Part shown: piece by piece, positions 1 through 10,700 of the stretch
Position numbering within the stretch: position 1 is the first letter of the stretch
Layout: each line of letters starts with the position of its first letter
DNA from: Phoronis australis
Lineage: Eukaryota; Phoronida; Phoronidae
Assembly: GCA_002633005.1 (NCBI GenBank)
Contig: NMRA01000835.1
Span: 63,774 to 127,773 of the forward strand
Reading direction: 5' to 3'
DNA length: 64,000 nucleotides
The notes under the pieces: model-generated
What the model was told of the DNA's origin: nothing
Seen by the model: only the letters and a program-made list of their open reading frames with translations
The model's database searches: none
Made by a program: the position numbers and the translations under genes

Positions 1-98
1 GAGTGATGGTGAAAAAACAGAAGCTGCTGGTAAGATGTCAATTTTAATATAAGCTTTAGTGAATCACTCAGAAACTCATGATTTGCAGCGCAAACGAA

Positions 99-527
99 CT
101 ACGCATTGCGCATGTGCGAGTTACTTCCTGCGCGAAGGCTCATGGGATAGCTTGTGGTCGGGCATGTCTTGAGCAGGCTGGATAGTGTGTGCATTTGGAG
201 TGATTTGCAAACTAAAAACCATGTTTCATTTTTTTGCTTTATAATACCAAGCAAGTCCTCTCTCTCGTTTGTAAACACAGCGTAGCTATGATCAGTGACC
301 GTGTGACCGAGGGCACGACTGTCGTCATGTTCAGTATTGGGCCTATCGGCGTTGATTTCGAAATCTCCTCCGATTTCATAGTTCTTGGGTTGCTTAACTT
401 TTGTAGCTTTCGCCGTGGATGTGCTAGAGACGTTAATTTTAAGAGGAAACTCCGTCGGAATGTTGTTCTCATACGTCTTTTTTCCACCAGGAAAATGTTC
501 GCTGCACACACGATGGCCCCTAGGCAA
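99..527 (-). CDS. THAP-domain protein, 3' exon fragment
   Basis: A minus-strand reading frame of about 140 codons opens with the second half of a THAP (C2CH) zinc finger: RVCSEHFPGGK supplies the conserved C-x2-H pair, followed by PTEFP, the usual proline-containing end of the domain. THAP domains bind DNA and occur in animal transcription factors and in P-element-like transposases. The first half (C-x2-4-C and the central tryptophan) is not seen in frame. A splice acceptor near 522 (CCTAG on the minus strand) could join it to an upstream exon, but the pyrimidine tract is weak and I could not place that exon. After the domain the protein is polar, without recognisable motifs, and ends at a stop at 99. 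It could be the last exon of a THAP gene or a relic of a THAP-bearing transposon. The domain assignment is moderately sure, the gene model is not. Confidence 0.45.
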   Translation of the reverse strand: MPRGHRVCSEHFPGGKKTYENNIPTEFPLKINVSSTSTAKATKVKQPKNYEIGGDFEINADRPNTEHDDSRALGHTVTDHSYAVFTNEREDLLGIIKQKNETWFLVCKSLQMHTLSSLLKTCPTTSYPMSLRAGSNSHMRNA

Positions 528-532
528 TTACA

Positions 533-1003
533 TCGCACTGGATGCCGCAGGCATTGGGGCGATAGTACATCCTCACAAAAAGTTACTCATTTCAAAATAC
601 AGCAAATAAAATCAAATGAACCATACATATAGGAACACGGATTTATAATTAACACATACCACGACTCTGGATACAATTTAGTCAGCAAAGCTTCAAGTGA
701 ACAAATCGATGAAAATCTGTCGCGTTTGCTCGAGTTTGTCTCAGTTACCGGGTGCCATTTTGAGGAAGTTACGTGAAATTACGCATGTTGACGAATAAAA
801 AGTCTAAGGGACACACAGATAGATAGGATGGATAGGGTATTAGACAAGGCAAATGAATCCGAACTAAGCCGGTGAAGAGCCAGATAGAATAAACAATGAA
901 CATGTGTAGACAGGTCGTTATAACACACACCGTGATTTTATTGTCCGTTTTTATCCATGTTTAGTTATAACTCGTTCGCTGTGCAAAAGTTATCAAATAA
1001 ACA
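533..1003. other. Unannotated stretch
   Basis: Nothing recognisable. On the minus strand this would be upstream of the THAP fragment; no exon with the missing first half of the zinc finger could be identified. Confidence 0.4.
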
Positions 1004-1135
1004 TAGTGGTGAGAGCACTTGACCGGCAATCCAGAGACCTGTGGTTCGACTCCCAATTGGGGTTCCTGATTTTTCTGTGTTTATTTGATATATTTCACTG
1101 CTGGCCAACCTCATCGTATATATATTTACAACAAA
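1004..1135 (+). repeat. tRNA-derived SINE, 5'-truncated copy
   Basis: The segment carries pol III promoter-like blocks: AGTGGTGAGAGCAC (box A region) and GGTTCGACTCC (box B), then a tail GTTCCTGATTTTTCTGTGTT...TTGATATATTTCA...CTGGCCAAC. The same head and tail recur at 10793-10935. The shared non-tRNA tail shows this is a dispersed SINE and not a tRNA gene. The first tRNA-like bases present in the other copy are missing here. Confidence 0.7.
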
Positions 1136-2340
1136 AATTATCATTTATAGTTCATTTAGGCCAAAACCAAATGTTTTTGTTCATCGGGTAGAAGATAAAT
1201 GTGACTTACACGGTGTACTTACTCATGTACAATAGGTTTCTTGAGATACTTCTTATGCCGCGAGCACTTTCCAGAGAGCGAATTTTCATTCGGTGTTTAT
1301 TTTGGCACGACTGTGCTTCATTTTAGATCAATTTCGGCAGTTATCTCGAACATCTAATCTAAGTAACACTAAAATCACTTTATGCCTTAAATTTTCATTG
1401 ATTTTTTATTTTTATTTTTATTTTTATTGCCTTCGAGAACAGCGACAGGCTAAGATATCAAGAAAAATGAGATAGTGGAAAATTTAAAAACGACATAAAA
1501 TAACAAATGAATCAAAACTTTTTTCCTTCTATTAAACAAACCTTTGAGGTGGACCACTTGCCGCTATCAAACTGGTCTCAAATTTATCCTTAGTCAAATT
1601 AACGGTGACTTCTGGGATTCGAACGAACTTCGCTATTGCTGGAGACCATGCTCTACAAGCTGGCTCGTCACGATCGGTCATCTTATGCGCCTAGCATGGT
1701 CTCAAGGAAAAACCAATTGCCAGTTATTTGCAAGTCCTAAATACATTTCTCATCTGAATATTCTACAGCCGTTAGTGGTCTACATCAAAATTTTGTTCCT
1801 CATAAGACGGAACGCGGGTATGTGGCCGCTTTTTTAATCTTGGATTGCGAGTCCAATTCTTACGAGGCCGTTCAGAAAGTGAAAGAAACCACACGTTTAT
1901 TCGACACCCTTTATTCTACAGGTGCGCTTTCAACCAACCTGAGCCCGGTCTCTAATCTTTGTACTCGAAACGAACCCGAAACTATTTTTGGCAATTTCTC
2001 TGCTCCTTTTGTGCTAACTTAAGATAATTGGTTATCAGACTGCGCTCGAATACATTATAGTTTATGCATAGGAGTTTCTAGTTCAAGTTTGCCCTTGAAG
2101 ACCCTTATATTCGTGCTACAAACTCGAGTAAAAACTCGAAATTTCGAGTTCATACTCGAACTTATTGCTTTAATATTGGGTTTACAAACTGTGAACTAAG
2201 GGCAATAAATTATCTACGTAAGTTATTGTGTACTCGAGCATAGAATAATAGACACTTATCTTGAGTTCGCCCAAAAGTAGAGTAGAAAATGCCAAACCTA
2301 ATTTCGAGTTCCATTTTGAGTAAAAAGATTGGAGACCGGG
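1136..2340. other. Unannotated stretch with a TCGAG-rich short palindrome
   Basis: No coding sequence recognised. Around 2120-2165 there are closely packed copies of ACTCGA/TCGAGT, including ACTCGAAATTTCGAGT, a perfect 16-base palindrome, and related motifs recur near 2230-2320. This may be an eroded foldback element, but no clear ends could be defined. Confidence 0.3.
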
Positions 2341-2357
2341 CCCTGATCTAGAGCACA

Positions 2358-2645
2358 TTGAACCAAAGGCATAATAAAACATCTCTTTTGTCCACAATCC
2401 AGAGTCGTAAATTGAACTTTTTTGGGCACACGGAAAGACACGACAACATACAGAAATACATACTATACTGTAACGTGGAAGTGAAAAGAGCAAGAAGACG
2501 ACAACGATTAGTGTGGAGGGATGACATCAAGACATGGACAAGATCAACGATGACAGAATGCACCAGACTGGCAAACAACAGAGAGAGATAGACGTCCACT
2601 TCACGTCGACATCAAAAGAGATGACACCCTATGATGATGATAATA
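2358..2645 (+). pseudogene. LINE reverse transcriptase C-terminal tail (5'-truncated)
   Basis: The frame encodes RKLNFFGHTERHD, then a basic stretch (VKRARRRQR), LVWRDDIKTWTRS and MTECTRLANNRER. This is the characteristic C-terminal tail found after the reverse transcriptase domain in many animal LINEs: a GH motif, a basic RGRQR-like stretch, W-x-DDIK-x-W and a final RLA-x-(D/N)R. The retrotransposon's endonuclease and RT domains are absent upstream, as expected for a 5'-truncated insertion. A short ATGATGATGATAATAAAA tail at 2630-2648 fits a simple-repeat LINE 3' end. Confidence 0.75.
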
Positions 2646-2649
2646 AAAC

Positions 2650-4310
2650 ATGTTCTACAAAATCTCTGCAACCTCTTTATTCAAAGACATTTGTACTAAC
2701 ACACTTTGTACGGGTATAACAAGCGCTGGCATTGAGTAAATAAATTAAACGTGAATATAGTCTGACCATAAGCACCAGGCAAAAATCATAACAGATCTAA
2801 CACTATCACCTTGTCACAAATTTTGTGAACTACTTAGATTTCCCAATGCACATTCTAGAAAATATAGAAGCTACATCCCTGACAATGGTGGTCCCTTTTG
2901 AGTTCATAATTTCATAAAAAATATGGTACATGAGACCTAACACAATTCAACGAAAATAATACTGCACAGCAGATCTATCAAATAAACCCAACAAGATTCA
3001 ACAATTTAACCTTTCAAGTTCCACCAGGGATCTGATCCCCTGAGGAACTCTAGCAAAGATTGGAGATCCTTTTTATTTTTCCCCCATGTCTGCAATATCT
3101 ACTAACTGAATCCCAAAAGGCAGATTCAAATAAAAATGTTCAAAAATTTTTGCTAACTAGACTAAACAATACAAAACATGTATTTGAATCAACAATAACA
3201 ACCTGTATCCAATTAGTATGATAACAACGAATATACAACAATCCATTGAAAACTGCAACAAGTAAATAACGAGAGAAAAACGTTTTTATTTTTGTGATCA
3301 AACCTATTAACTTATCCAAAATTGCTTATCTATTTCATTCTTAGGTACAACTGTAAACCCCTATTAAAGTCCCACTCAAAACTAATTAGGTCAATCTGAA
3401 GTCCCAAACTTCAACCAAAAATAAACCAAGTTAGCGGTGGTGACTCTTTCCCTTGAAGTTATCAGTAAACTTCATTCAGTTCGTGTTCTCATTAGGTCTC
3501 CTTAGGAATATTACCAAACAATATTAAAATGCCATACCAAAGAATTACACCCCAAAACAAACCTAAACAATGAACACATATGGCACTGTTTGGGACTTTA
3601 AATGAGTAAAACTATCTGCAAGAGCCACACAAAACACAAGCAAATGACAAACATATTACACCCGAAAAGGTTCCACAGATAGCCATGCAGGTTACCCCAG
3701 ACTCCAAGTGAACTTTTTAACTCAGAGTTAACGGACTTAAGTTTAAGTTCTTTCATTTTTCAAGGAAAATTCTTTTGGACTGTCTGTATGCAAAAGACCA
3801 CACATAAGCTATACTGCACATTTTCGAAGAATGGCCAACAAGAAAGAGGACTTTTTTGGAAACAAGATTGAAAAAATGCCCCCTTCGCTGCTCTTTCTGG
3901 ATTATTTTCCCCAGGGCATCTATACAGAAAAGCTGTGTAAGATACCAGTCCTGTAAACAAAGTGAACCCTAGCAGACATTCCAAGTCCATGATCAACCAA
4001 CGTGCAGTGGTCTGCAATACCATTGCCCTTGTACTTGAGCATATTAGCTAGTCATCCAGAGCGAACTTCATGAAGTAAAGTATCTATTTTGTCCTTAAAA
4101 CGCCATACATTGTATGTCAGCCAGAATTATGACTTTGGTAAACAGCATGGTGTAAGAAATATCCTCGGACCATAATTACCTTTTTATGCACAGTCTGTGA
4201 AATTGTCCAAACAACGTATTTTTGCAGCAAGTTCTACTGTGTATTTACTAGAGATGTGTGTGAAAAGTGAAGTTTCATTGAAAACATTTTGTCACCTGAC
4301 TTATGTGCAG
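2650..4310. other. Unannotated AT-rich stretch
   Basis: AT-rich sequence with no long reading frame and no recognisable repeat structure; nothing further seen. Confidence 0.4.
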
Positions 4311-4313
4311 CAT

Positions 4314-4500
4314 TGTGGCCTGATGGATTGAGTTTCTGCCTCATGTTCACAAGATCTTAGGTCTGAATCCCACTGGCACCCATTGCTAGACTTGCGTCAG
4401 GTCTCTAGCTCCTCCGCTATATTAAAAAACATGAAAATGGTTTCAAGTGTTTGCAACACCCGGCTGAACAGTCTGCATACCTCTGACGCAATCTGTATCA
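4314..4500 (+). repeat. Possible second tRNA-derived SINE family, degenerate
   Basis: GGCCTGATGGATTGAG resembles a pol III box A and AGGTCTGAATCCC, about 50 bases later, resembles box B (GGTTCGAATCCC). The spacing is tRNA-like. The sequence differs from the SINE at 1004 and 10793. With only one copy in the window, this may be a decayed SINE or tRNA pseudogene. Confidence 0.4.
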
Positions 4501-4708
4501 GACCACCCGCATTATTGTTTGCTTTTATGTGCACCTCATCTTGTCTCAGTTAAAGTGTAACATACAAGTGTCTAACTCACTGATATATCAACAGATGCCA
4601 GCAAGCTACCAATATGGATATTTGAGTGGCTGAGGCATGTCCAAAATGCAAAAAGTACATTCATACAGGTATGTGCATTTAAACAATCAAATGCCGTAAT
4701 AAGAGATT

Positions 4709-7700
4709 CTATCTTTGTTCCGCTGAGCCACCATAGTTTTCACCTTCTTCAGGATGGCGACGACAGCAACAGTGGCCAACAGGCGTCTTAGCATCCCATT
4801 TTTCTACTTCCTCTATTGTCTCTGGCATCGCCTTGTCACCCGTCTCCGGCATCAACATCATGAGCACACCAGCCAAGATGGCTGCCACACCGAACAGAGT
4901 TCGCGGTAACTGAGGAATCCATCTAGCCTGGAGGAAGATGCAAGAAATATCCCCAGCGTAGAATTTACTTTGAACATCAACAAAGTCGGCCACTGACTAG
5001 TGAACAGCACCTCAAATTTCAGAGGCTAAATAAAGCTTGCAGTTGGCATCTCTAAATGTTACCGTGCACAAGCAGTGGTGAAAGATATCAACATCTCACC
5101 TTGGAAAAAGGAGCTTCTGAATGGATCAACCTTATTTACTGACTTCACTAATACAAAATGATAGAGCAACTTTTTGTTTTGGCTACATGCCAAGATCCTT
5201 TCTCCCACAAATGATGCAGTGCTGGATGCGATATATCCAATGCCGCCAAAATTCCATGACTTGCACAACATTAAAAAAGGTGTGTAACCGTTGTACGTTA
5301 TCCTACCTTGTACAGAATGAATGGTGCCGCCATGCCACCGAGGGTATCCCAGAAAGAAGCTATGCCATAAGCAGTGTTCCTGAAAAACAATGTCATGCAA
5401 CAGTGTTAGTAAGGAAACCCTTGTTTGAAACAGTATTACAGTTGACATTCATTACCTTCATCACGCCTGTGCACATGCAAGCCTATGCACCGAATTTTAA
5501 TAATGCATTTTGCACATGGATGCATGCGACATGTTTCAGTTTTAGGTGTAGGCAGGTTTCTCTTGCCCTGGCATAAGTCCTGGTGGATGCTTTGTCATCT
5601 GTACATATGTTTTTATAACATTATTTGCACTTTTTCGATTAATTGCTTGAAAACCTGTCAACTTCACTGAAATAGATAACCCATCCTTCTCTCATTAAAC
5701 CAATTCCCTAGGACACGTTCCATGAAAAGTGACTAAAGAATGTTAAAACCAAAATTCAGGTTAACTTTAGACAAAAAAAGAAAATTCAAAAAGACCGTTT
5801 CTATGAACACAAGGTTGGTTTTCAGTCTTCAATCTAAACCTGGACCAAAATCAAATCAGATTTTTCCATCAAAGAGCATACTTATTATGCCGTCATGACC
5901 TGTTGTGATAGTACAAAGTTAACCACGGCAATGTGTACAAGAGCAACGTGGAGCATCGAAATGCACTCACGAATGCACCACAAACAGTGTGCTTCTATTT
6001 TTTTTTATTTGCATCATGAAAATGGCCACTAGATGGTGCAAAAAATCTAATCTATCTGAAAATGGGAACATGTCATCCCTTCTTTAATAGAAAGCTATCT
6101 ACCAAATTTCATAAAAATCTGTAAAACTTCAGAGAAACAGGAAAACACAAAAAAAAGAAATTGCCACTAGGGGGCACAGCGTTCATCAGATCTGTCTGAA
6201 AGTTGTCATTGTCGTTGTCACATTCATATAAATAAACTTGACTAGCAAAATTTAATAACAAATCCTGCAGTGGATTTAGGAGATACAGCTATGGATGCAA
6301 AAAAAAACTGTCACTAGGAGGCGCCACAGTAGTTGAAGTCATCAGAAAATGATCATAAACTGTCGTATTTAGACTAAGAATACATATCCCAATTCTCACA
6401 ATCATCCTTTGAGTGGTTTGGTTGATAGCGGGAGGTCGCCAAAAACAGACTAGAAAAACAGTAAAAAAGGCACAAAATACATTGAATCCATCTGAGAACA
6501 GGAACATGTCATCGTTTTTTTAATAGAAAGCTATTCATTAAATTTCATAAAAATCCATCAAGAAACTTCAGAGAAACAGAAGAAAATGGAAAAAATAAAA
6601 TTGCCACTAGGGGACCCAGAGTTAGTCGAATTCATATGAAAATCGTTGTCCATTGTCAACTTCATATAAATACACATGCTAAATTAAATAAAGATCCTGC
6701 AGGGGTTTGGAGATACCACTACCAGGTGCCGCAGTTGCCGTCACCGTAAAGTCATTCACTTCACACTAAAAACAACATGTATGTCAATCTTCACAATCAT
6801 CCTTAGAGTGGTTTAGTTGAGATAGAGGCAGACACCAAAAACAGACTTGAAAACAGTAAAAATGGCCACTAGATGGCGCAAAATACCTTGAAACCATCCG
6901 AGAACAGGAGGATAGTGTCACATCACTAATAGATGCCTTAGTGCCAAATTCCATGAAAATCCGTAGAGCATCTTTGAGGATACAAAGATAAACGTAATAA
7001 ACTAAAATTGCCACTAGGGGGCACACAGGTAGTTGGATCCATCCAAAATTCGTCGTCATCTTTTGCCAGCTTCATAGCAACACACCTGCCAAATCTCATC
7101 AAAATCTTTTGAGGGGTTTAGGAGAAACAGCTGCAAACGCTGGACAGACAGAGATGTTGGCAATATGCACCCACATATAAATAAAAATTATGTGGGCGCT
7201 TAAATATCTGGTTTCAAGAATAATATCACGGTCATGAAAGTCTAATGGGGATTTTTTACAACATTTGGTGCCGTAATTACAGCTGCTCACTTGAAAAGAT
7301 GACAGTATGACTGGAAAATACGAGACCGGATGTAGAGTTGGTACATTGCCAGATGAAATGAATTCAAGATAGAACATCGCAGTGGTATTCCCATCTATGT
7401 ATTTCACGCCACTTATTAAGTGACAAGATTATCTGTGACAGTGTTGAAAAACTAATAAAATTTTATTTCAAATAATTAGCGTATAAGAATTTTCAGTTTG
7501 TCAAATATACAAGTTCGAACATTGAACCATTCATTAGCAATAAATGTTAGAAACAATCCATCCGGAAAAATAAAAACTGAAACATTAACTGCTGGGCAGT
7601 TTTCTTTGTCTACTATTGTATCTTAACTTATGGAAAGCAAACAGTTTCCCACAGCACTGGAAAACAATGCTGGAAACTGTGCTGATTTGTACAACTGTTA

Positions 7701-10700
7701 GGACTGTATTGCAAAACTGATTTTATGCTAACAGCAAGGGCGAATCGAGGATTGCTGCGATCAGACGTTTGTGTCAGTAAAAACACATACACATACACTG
7801 CATGCATCATAACGAAATGTTTTGTTTGACTTTGAATTAGATTTTTGGGTAATTATGTAGAAAACAATGTTTAGTCGTCGATTTATTTATGATGACCCAG
7901 ATGAAACTAGCGAGGCCTTCAAATAGCCGCCTGCGTTGGAATTTTCATCGATAAATCTTTGGTGTTTTTAGAGCAGCTAGTAAAACTGCTTTTTCAGGAA
8001 CGACAACTTGAACCAATGTTTTAGGAAACCAAACGAACTAGTCAAATCAAATATGGCATTGCATACGCCAATTTACTTCACAAGGAAAATGCACAACAAC
8101 CATGAAATACGGCTTGTACTGTGTATACAGATAGGCTCTAATTTCCTGTATTTCACGGCATGTTTCACGGTTTATTGAATGCCTGTATTAACACATATAT
8201 GGGATAAAATTGTTGCATCACAGTAATTTATCAGAAACAAAGATTAGAGAAGTAATCTATTAGTCTCCCTGACACGTGTGTGTAAGTGATGGCCCCATAA
8301 CATCTCTTTCTCAGGCTGAATGTAGTGCGCATGTCACATTTGAGATACGTGTCAATGAATGCACTCTCTAACGACCATAATGCGGGAAGTGAACTACTTG
8401 ATGCACAACTTTTAGTGTGCAATATGAGTAAGATAATAAAATGCTGGCAGATTATTTTGCTAGTGTGTGATAGTACTCGTGAATTTCCAAGCAAAACCCC
8501 ACTCTGTTGCACTTGACGACATCTTGCGTAATCTTCCTACAGTTGCAGGAGACTAGCCCCACTAAACACTCCCCAGTTACCGGACTGTATTGTTATGATT
8601 CACCTGATGTTTGTTGGGTAGATTTCCGCCGAATATAGCAATAGTGAACAAAATGAACCTGTGATGCCAAACTTTCCAATCATGGCCAGCAAGGTGACCA
8701 ACCAGGACAGATCATAACCGGAGTCTGAAAGGGAAATAGGTCGTGAACCACAGAATGCTAAAATAAGATCTTGTACACACACAAAACCTACCGAGAGTTG
8801 CAAAGATGAAGCAAAATCCCAGGAGACATTATTCCAGATATCGGCGGAGACCGAATGTCAAAGGTAAATACGCGGAATGTCGAGTGGGATATTACTTCAT
8901 CTACGCCAATCAAGATACCGTAATCGTTCGGGTTAACGCCCTGGGCGGTTAAATTGGCAAACCCAAAAAATCGGGGGTGGGCGGTTAACCAGACATGGGC
9001 GCTTAAACGTGAAATTTCAAGAAATCGGGGGGGGGGGNNNNNNNNNNNNNNNNNNNNNNNNNNNNNNNNNNNNNNNNNNNNNNNNNNNNNNNNNNNNNNN
9101 NNNNNNNNNNNNNNNNNNNNNNNNNNNNNNNNNNNNNNNNNNNNNNNNNNNNNNNNNNNNNNNNNNNNNNNNNNNNNNNNNNNNNNNNNNNNNNNNNNNN
9201 NNNNNNNNNNNNNNNNNNNNNNNNNNNNNNNNNNNNNNNNNNNNNNNNNNNNNNNNNNNNNNNNNNNNNNNNNNNNNNNNNNNNNNNNNNNNNNNNNNNN
9301 NNNNNNNNNNNNNNNNNNNNNNNNNNNNNNNNNNNNNNNNNNNNNNNNNNNNNNNNNNNNNNNNNNNNNNNNNNNNNNNNNNNNNNNNNNNNNNNNNNNN
9401 NNNNNNNNNNNNNNNNNNNNNNNNNNNNNNNNNNNNNNNNNNNNNNNNNNNNNNNNNNNNNNNNNNNNNNNNNNNNNNNNNNNNNNNNNNNNNNNNNNNN
9501 NNNNNNNNNNNNNNNNNNNNNNNNNNNNNNNNNNNNNNNNNNNNNNNNNNNNNNNNNNNNNNNNNNNNNNNNNNNNNNNNNNNNNNNNNNNNNNNNNNNN
9601 NNNNNNNNNNNNNNNNNNNNNNNNNNNNNNNNNNNNNNNNNNNNNNNNNNNNNNNNNNNNNNNNNNNNNNNNNNNNNNNNNNNNNNNNNNNNNNNNNTGT
9701 AGACGCCAGCGCGGTTCCTAAAGTTTGCGAACATGAGAAGAAAAGAAAGTGACAAAGTGTTCAAGTATTACATTTTGAAGTTAATCGATGACCCGTTACA
9801 ATAATTTGTTACTGGTATCATAATTCACATTGCTAAACCGCGGTCTCTGAGGCCGTCGTTGCACTCAATGTTATCATCGATCTTAATCTAAAAGGTCGGG
9901 GATTCGCGTTTCCTATTAGCACAGGGCGGTAATCACCAATCGTCAAAAGTAGGGGATGGGCGCTTAACCGAGAGGTGGGCGCTTAATTGGAAATCTTCAA
10001 AAATAGCAGGGGGGCGGTTAACCGAGCAGTGGGCGGTTAAATCGAAAATCCACCTAAAGTAGGGGTGGGCGGTTAACTGAGCATGGGCGTTAACCCGAAC
10101 GATTACGGTACATTTTGTATTTATCCCACATTTTGAATTCATAGAACAGGATGAAACCACAAACAACACGACAAATGCCTAAGATTAACAAAGAGTCTTA
10201 AACTAACTCATAATTAGATAAATAAGGTTGAAGGCTGTAAGACATATTTAAGTAAGGGATGTATTTTTTAAATTTACCAGTAGTATTTGGAATGAAGACC
10301 GTGACAAAATTGGCTACGCCACTCAGGATCTGGAACACACACATGGGCTTACATCGACCACACCTGTAAGAAGAGCCAATCCATTTTGGTGACATGCTAC
10401 TTCAAAATTCCCAGAAGATTCACCAAACAGGTAGAGAAACTGTTAGGGCACATGTAGAAATGTTTCCTATTCACCACGGCCAAAGTAGATAGATGGAAAA
10501 AGACTTATTTAATGACCTTTGTTCAAACTCATAAATAAAAAACTAGCTATGCCAACTAGTAAAAGTATATATAAAAATATGTATTATATTGATGTGTTTT
10601 TAAGAAAAGTACATTAACAGCAAAATAACCCCTTATTAGATTTTAATGAAACCCTAAATGAGAACTTCACAATTTACCTCAAAAATGCTCTTAGGAATTT

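Noticed and set aside
1004-1075. tRNA gene on the plus strand (box A/box B sequence), also at 10793
   Set aside because: The two copies share a non-tRNA 3' tail and lack a proper acceptor stem, so they are SINEs.
5990-7185. CRISPR-like or gene-encoding repeat
   Set aside because: Monomers are diverged, contiguous and without reading frames; it is a satellite-like element.
8954-9764. Long open frames across 9.0-9.7 kb on both strands
   Set aside because: They consist of Ns; no coding evidence.
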